Assembly (NCBI GenBank): GCA_000403315.2
Contig: KE159640.1
Location: 199,138 to 261,931, forward strand
DNA: 62,794 bases
Direction: 5' to 3'
Origin: Lachnospiraceae bacterium A2
GTDB lineage: Bacteria; Bacillota; Clostridia; Lachnospirales; Lachnospiraceae
This document shows positions 60,288-62,794 of the stretch, one piece after another; within the stretch, counting starts at the first letter, position 1, and each line of letters opens with the position of its first letter. The notes beneath the pieces are model-generated. The model was not told the origin of the DNA, searched no databases, and was given only the letters and a program-made list of their open reading frames with translations. Made by a program: the position numbers and the translations under genes.

Positions 60288-61187
60288 TTACAAATGATAG
60301 ACACTTTTTCTATACCGCTGTAATTCTTCTTCACTGACGTTTCCAATGATTTCATCGAGAAATACCAACAGCTTTTCCTTGTCTTTCGGCAGTCGTCCGT
60401 GAAACTGGAACGCATTGGAAGCCCCCATTGCCGCAAAGATGGTAGGTATCTGCAAATTTTCAATGAGCGTCCGTACCTCTTTGTATTTTTCAACTTCTCC
60501 TTCTTCCAGCCAGTCCCCACGCTGTATTTCTGCAAAAAGTTCAGAATCGGGATAAATCGTAAGCATATTTGCCCCTATGAGCGTAGGGTGTATCTGGTTG
60601 CATATATCAGCCGTCAATTTTGCTCCAATCTCTCCACGACCTGCCCCAGAAATGCTCACCAAGTAAAAGAAACTGTAATGAATGCCTGCTGCATCTAATC
60701 TCTGGCATTGTTCTATGATGTCAGCAGAGGTATATCCCTTATTCATAAACCGCAGGGCTTCATCATCGCCTGTTTCTATTCCTATTGTCAGACCGTCATA
60801 TCCCATATCCCGCAGTTTGGCAAGCTCCTTATCGGTTTTCGGAATAACATCTGTAATCCTCGCAAACGAGCCGATAGATTTCACTGACGGAAGATATTTG
60901 CGGATTAGCTCTGCAATCGCAGTTAATTTGTCATAAGACAAAACAAAGGGGTTAGCTCCCGTCAAAAATACTCGGTGGGTACGCCCGCTGTTCCAACCTT
61001 TCGCTGCTCTTTTAACCTCCCGTAAATCATCCTCAATATCTTCCAGAGGGGACATTCTGAATTTGAACGGCAAATCATTATACAAAGTACAAAATTTACA
61101 TTTATGATGCGTACAGCCTGCCGTTACCTCTAACAAAAGTGATGCCGCTTCATACGGCGGCCGCCAAATTGTTCCTGTGTAGTGCAT
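60288..61187 (-). CDS. Radical SAM protein, copy B
   Basis: The 299-residue protein has the C-x4-C-x2-C motif ('GCTHHKCKFC'), 'GLTIGIETGDDEALRFMNKGY' and 'SFFYLVSISGAGRGE'. It shares the opening 'TGTIWRPPYEA' and most of its length with copy A. The ATG at 61187 (GGAGATG upstream) is preferred over upstream starts that would run into direct repeats. The pair probably arose by tandem duplication. Confidence 0.88.
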   Translation of the reverse strand: MHYTGTIWRPPYEAASLLLEVTAGCTHHKCKFCTLYNDLPFKFRMSPLEDIEDDLREVKRAAKGWNSGRTHRVFLTGANPFVLSYDKLTAIAELIRKYLPSVKSIGSFARITDVIPKTDKELAKLRDMGYDGLTIGIETGDDEALRFMNKGYTSADIIEQCQRLDAAGIHYSFFYLVSISGAGRGEIGAKLTADICNQIHPTLIGANMLTIYPDSELFAEIQRGDWLEEGEVEKYKEVRTLIENLQIPTIFAAMGASNAFQFHGRLPKDKEKLLVFLDEIIGNVSEEELQRYRKSVYHL

Positions 61188-61235
61188 AAACACATCTCCT
61201 TTCCTTATTGTTGGCATGTTTTTCGCCATAATGGT

Positions 61236-61303
61236 ATACCCGCAGGGTGTTTCCTTATTCCTACGCTGCTTTTTGTGCATATAGGGATACCCGCAGGGTG
61301 TTT
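61236..61303. repeat. Direct repeat upstream of radical SAM copy B
   Basis: ATACCCGCAGGGTGTTT at 61236-61252 and again at 61287-61303. Each contains an ACCC/GGGT palindrome. Confidence 0.7.
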
Positions 61304-61470
61304 TCTGTAATCTATACTTATTGAACTGCTAATGTTCAATAAGATATACTAATTATACTTTCGTACAATGATTTTACAAGTACTGTACTTTTTTGTAGTA
61401 CCTATATCAAAGCGGTACATTGATTTTTAAGAAAAGGCGTGTTATACTATTTTAAAAAGGAGTGGCAGGA

Positions 61471-61800
61471 ATGAAAAAAAGTACATTGGCTGTTGAACGC
61501 TGCAAAACTGTTTCTACCATACAAAAAATTTTAGGCGGTAAATGGAAAATCGAAATCATTTATTATATTGCCTTTCGGGATATACACCGTTTCGGGGAGC
61601 TTCGCAGGCATATCGGCGATATTACGGAATCAAGCCTGACAAAGCAGCTTCGGGAACTGGAAGCCGATGGTTTCCTTACCCGTTATGACTACAAAGAAGT
61701 ACCTCCCCGTGTGGAATATAACCTTACCGACTTAGGCAAAAGTTTCATTCCCGTTTTTGAGCATATGAAACAATGGGGAGATGAAAACCTCAATATGTAA
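61471..61800 (+). CDS. HxlR-family transcription regulator
   Basis: The 109-residue winged-helix regulator has the cysteine-containing start ('VERCKTVSTIQKILGGKWKIEI'), 'GELRRHIGDITESSLTKQLRELEADGFLTR' and 'PPRVEYNLTDLGKSF'. HxlR proteins sense electrophiles or aldehydes through the N-terminal cysteine. It is divergent from the radical SAM pair and could control it and/or the amidohydrolase. The ATG at 61471 with AAGGAG is preferred over the GTG at 61462. Confidence 0.92.
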   Translation: MKKSTLAVERCKTVSTIQKILGGKWKIEIIYYIAFRDIHRFGELRRHIGDITESSLTKQLRELEADGFLTRYDYKEVPPRVEYNLTDLGKSFIPVFEHMKQWGDENLNM

Positions 61801-61815
61801 TCATGTTTTCCTCAA

Positions 61816-61855
61816 AAAGACAGAGCCAACGAGCTGACATTGGCTCTGTCTTTTT
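61816..61855. terminator. Bidirectional terminator between HxlR and amidohydrolase genes
   Basis: AAAGACAGAGCCAA and its complement pair over 14 bases, with A and T tracts on either side. Confidence 0.85.
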
Positions 61856-61877
61856 ACTTTTTATGCTTGATAAACAA

Positions 61878-62690
61878 TTACGAAACAAGTCCAAGACTAT
61901 CCAACAATTTTTCTATATTCTCACCTAACGCCATTTTTGCGGTTGTCTTGTTAGGGCTTACAAATTCTATGAGCTGCCTATACAGATATGGTTCTCCATA
62001 AGGAGCGTCCGAGCTATACAGACATCTTTCTGGCAGCTCAACTAATGCCATTTTTGTAGCAATAGAAGCAAAAGCGGCTGAAAGGTCTAAATATACATTC
62101 TCATGTCCTTTTGCAAATTTAATCACATCCATCCAATTTGAGCCGCCTAAATGCCCGAAGATAACAGGTATTTCTGAATACTTCTCACATAATGCCATTA
62201 ACCGCTTAATGCCGTCTAATGTAACTGGATGAAACGTATGTACCCAGACAGGATATAACCTTGTATTCTGCACTGATTGGAATACCGTGTCTAATTCCAT
62301 AATCTGCTGCTCATTGCCAGGGGTAAATTCCCCTATGCCACATAAAGAATTGGCTGTGATATGTGTTTCTATCCATTCCTGTGTTTCCTCTAAACTTAGC
62401 CCTAACGGTACAGAGCCAAAACCCAGAAAGCGGTCTGGATTGTTTTTTATAGCTTCAGTAACCTCTAAAATATTCTTTTCCAATCGTCGGATGTTATCTT
62501 TTTTATTGTTAGCTCCTGCAAGAACTCTGTATAATGTGTCCATCTCCGATTCAAGCTCACTTAAATTACCCGCTTTTTCTGGATGCGGTGCGGAACAAAA
62601 AAGGATTGTCCTATCCACGCCTGCAGCATCCATTTTTTCCAACTGCGTTTTTGTTGGGAACATGATGTGTTCGTGACTGTCAATAACCAT
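61878..62690 (-). CDS. Amidohydrolase-family metal-dependent hydrolase
   Basis: The 270-residue protein has the metal-binding DSHEHIMF at the start, 'VWVHTFHP' and 'FGHLGGSNW' in the middle and 'YSSDAPYGEP' near the end, matching amidohydrolase family 2 (decarboxylase/lactonase-like). The length is normal. GGAGG precedes the ATG. It is convergent with the HxlR gene. Substrate unknown. The last 104 bases of the window (62691-62794) show only its promoter side. Confidence 0.85.
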   Translation of the reverse strand: MVIDSHEHIMFPTKTQLEKMDAAGVDRTILFCSAPHPEKAGNLSELESEMDTLYRVLAGANNKKDNIRRLEKNILEVTEAIKNNPDRFLGFGSVPLGLSLEETQEWIETHITANSLCGIGEFTPGNEQQIMELDTVFQSVQNTRLYPVWVHTFHPVTLDGIKRLMALCEKYSEIPVIFGHLGGSNWMDVIKFAKGHENVYLDLSAAFASIATKMALVELPERCLYSSDAPYGEPYLYRQLIEFVSPNKTTAKMALGENIEKLLDSLGLVS

Positions 62691-62794
62691 ATTTACGCCT
62701 CCTAGTATAATAATGATATAGCCACAAGAGCTATAAAGTTAATAAGTTACAAAGTCATATCTGATGAATAGCTGAAGGAGGGTTCCCCTTCCAT

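Overview
The window reads as a chromosome segment of a gut-type clostridium, most likely a member of the Lachnospiraceae. The evidence is moderate GC content, strong GGAGG ribosome binding sites, a type III glutamine synthetase, an ammonium channel fused to PII, ANTAR regulation, and Tn4451/Tn1549-like mobile modules with TnpV, TnpW and a cysteine-rich KTR protein. The species cannot be fixed from sequence alone.

Layout. 1-11.2 kb is a minus-strand block: an AAA-ATPase/nuclease, an S66 LD-carboxypeptidase, a PLD-nuclease/helicase, a SAM methyltransferase split by an IS4-type element with a clean 5-bp target duplication, PepT, a HAD phosphatase and a membrane protein. A tRNA-Lys(CTT) gene at 11.37 kb is the insertion site of a ~6.9 kb integrated element (11.4-18.36 kb). 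That element has 104-bp direct repeats as ends, inward arm-type repeats, an intact tyrosine integrase, a repressor with a divergent promoter, a DUF927 ATPase, several small cargo genes, and an Fst/par-like type I toxin with a convergent antisense promoter.

18.5-24.8 kb holds a LytTR regulator/GHKL kinase pair followed by a lipoprotein and a four-gene ABC transporter; an AgrA-like direct repeat lies upstream of the lipoprotein promoter. 25.2-28.4 kb is an OmpR-type two-component system with a PP-loop enzyme. 28.6-30.8 kb encodes a membrane-anchored coiled-coil protein with an acidic tail and three SPE[DE]IA motifs.

31.2-40.8 kb is a nitrogen cluster: ANTAR regulator, glutamine synthetase I, divergent glutamine synthetase III, AmtB-PII fusion, PurF and a decayed CarB. 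Both synthetase genes have a good promoter followed within a few bases by a hairpin whose hexaloop has A at position 1 and G at position 4, the ANTAR target signature. The GSIII leader has two such hairpins, each followed by a terminator. A glutamine-responsive antitermination circuit is the simplest reading.

40.9-62.7 kb is accessory DNA: an ORF6N protein with palindromic repeats, an unknown protein, an integrase module whose integrase has lost its second catalytic arginine, then a mobilizable element carrying a complete lantibiotic self-protection/sensing cassette (ABC ATPase, two permeases, NisI-like lipoprotein, response regulator, kinase), MobC, relaxase, ParB, TnpW and a large serine recombinase. 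Two identical 22-bp copies of a NisR-type TCT-N8-TCT box flank the lantibiotic cassette. The right flank holds two paralogous radical SAM proteins, an HxlR regulator and an amidohydrolase. No CRISPR array and no rRNA gene was seen.
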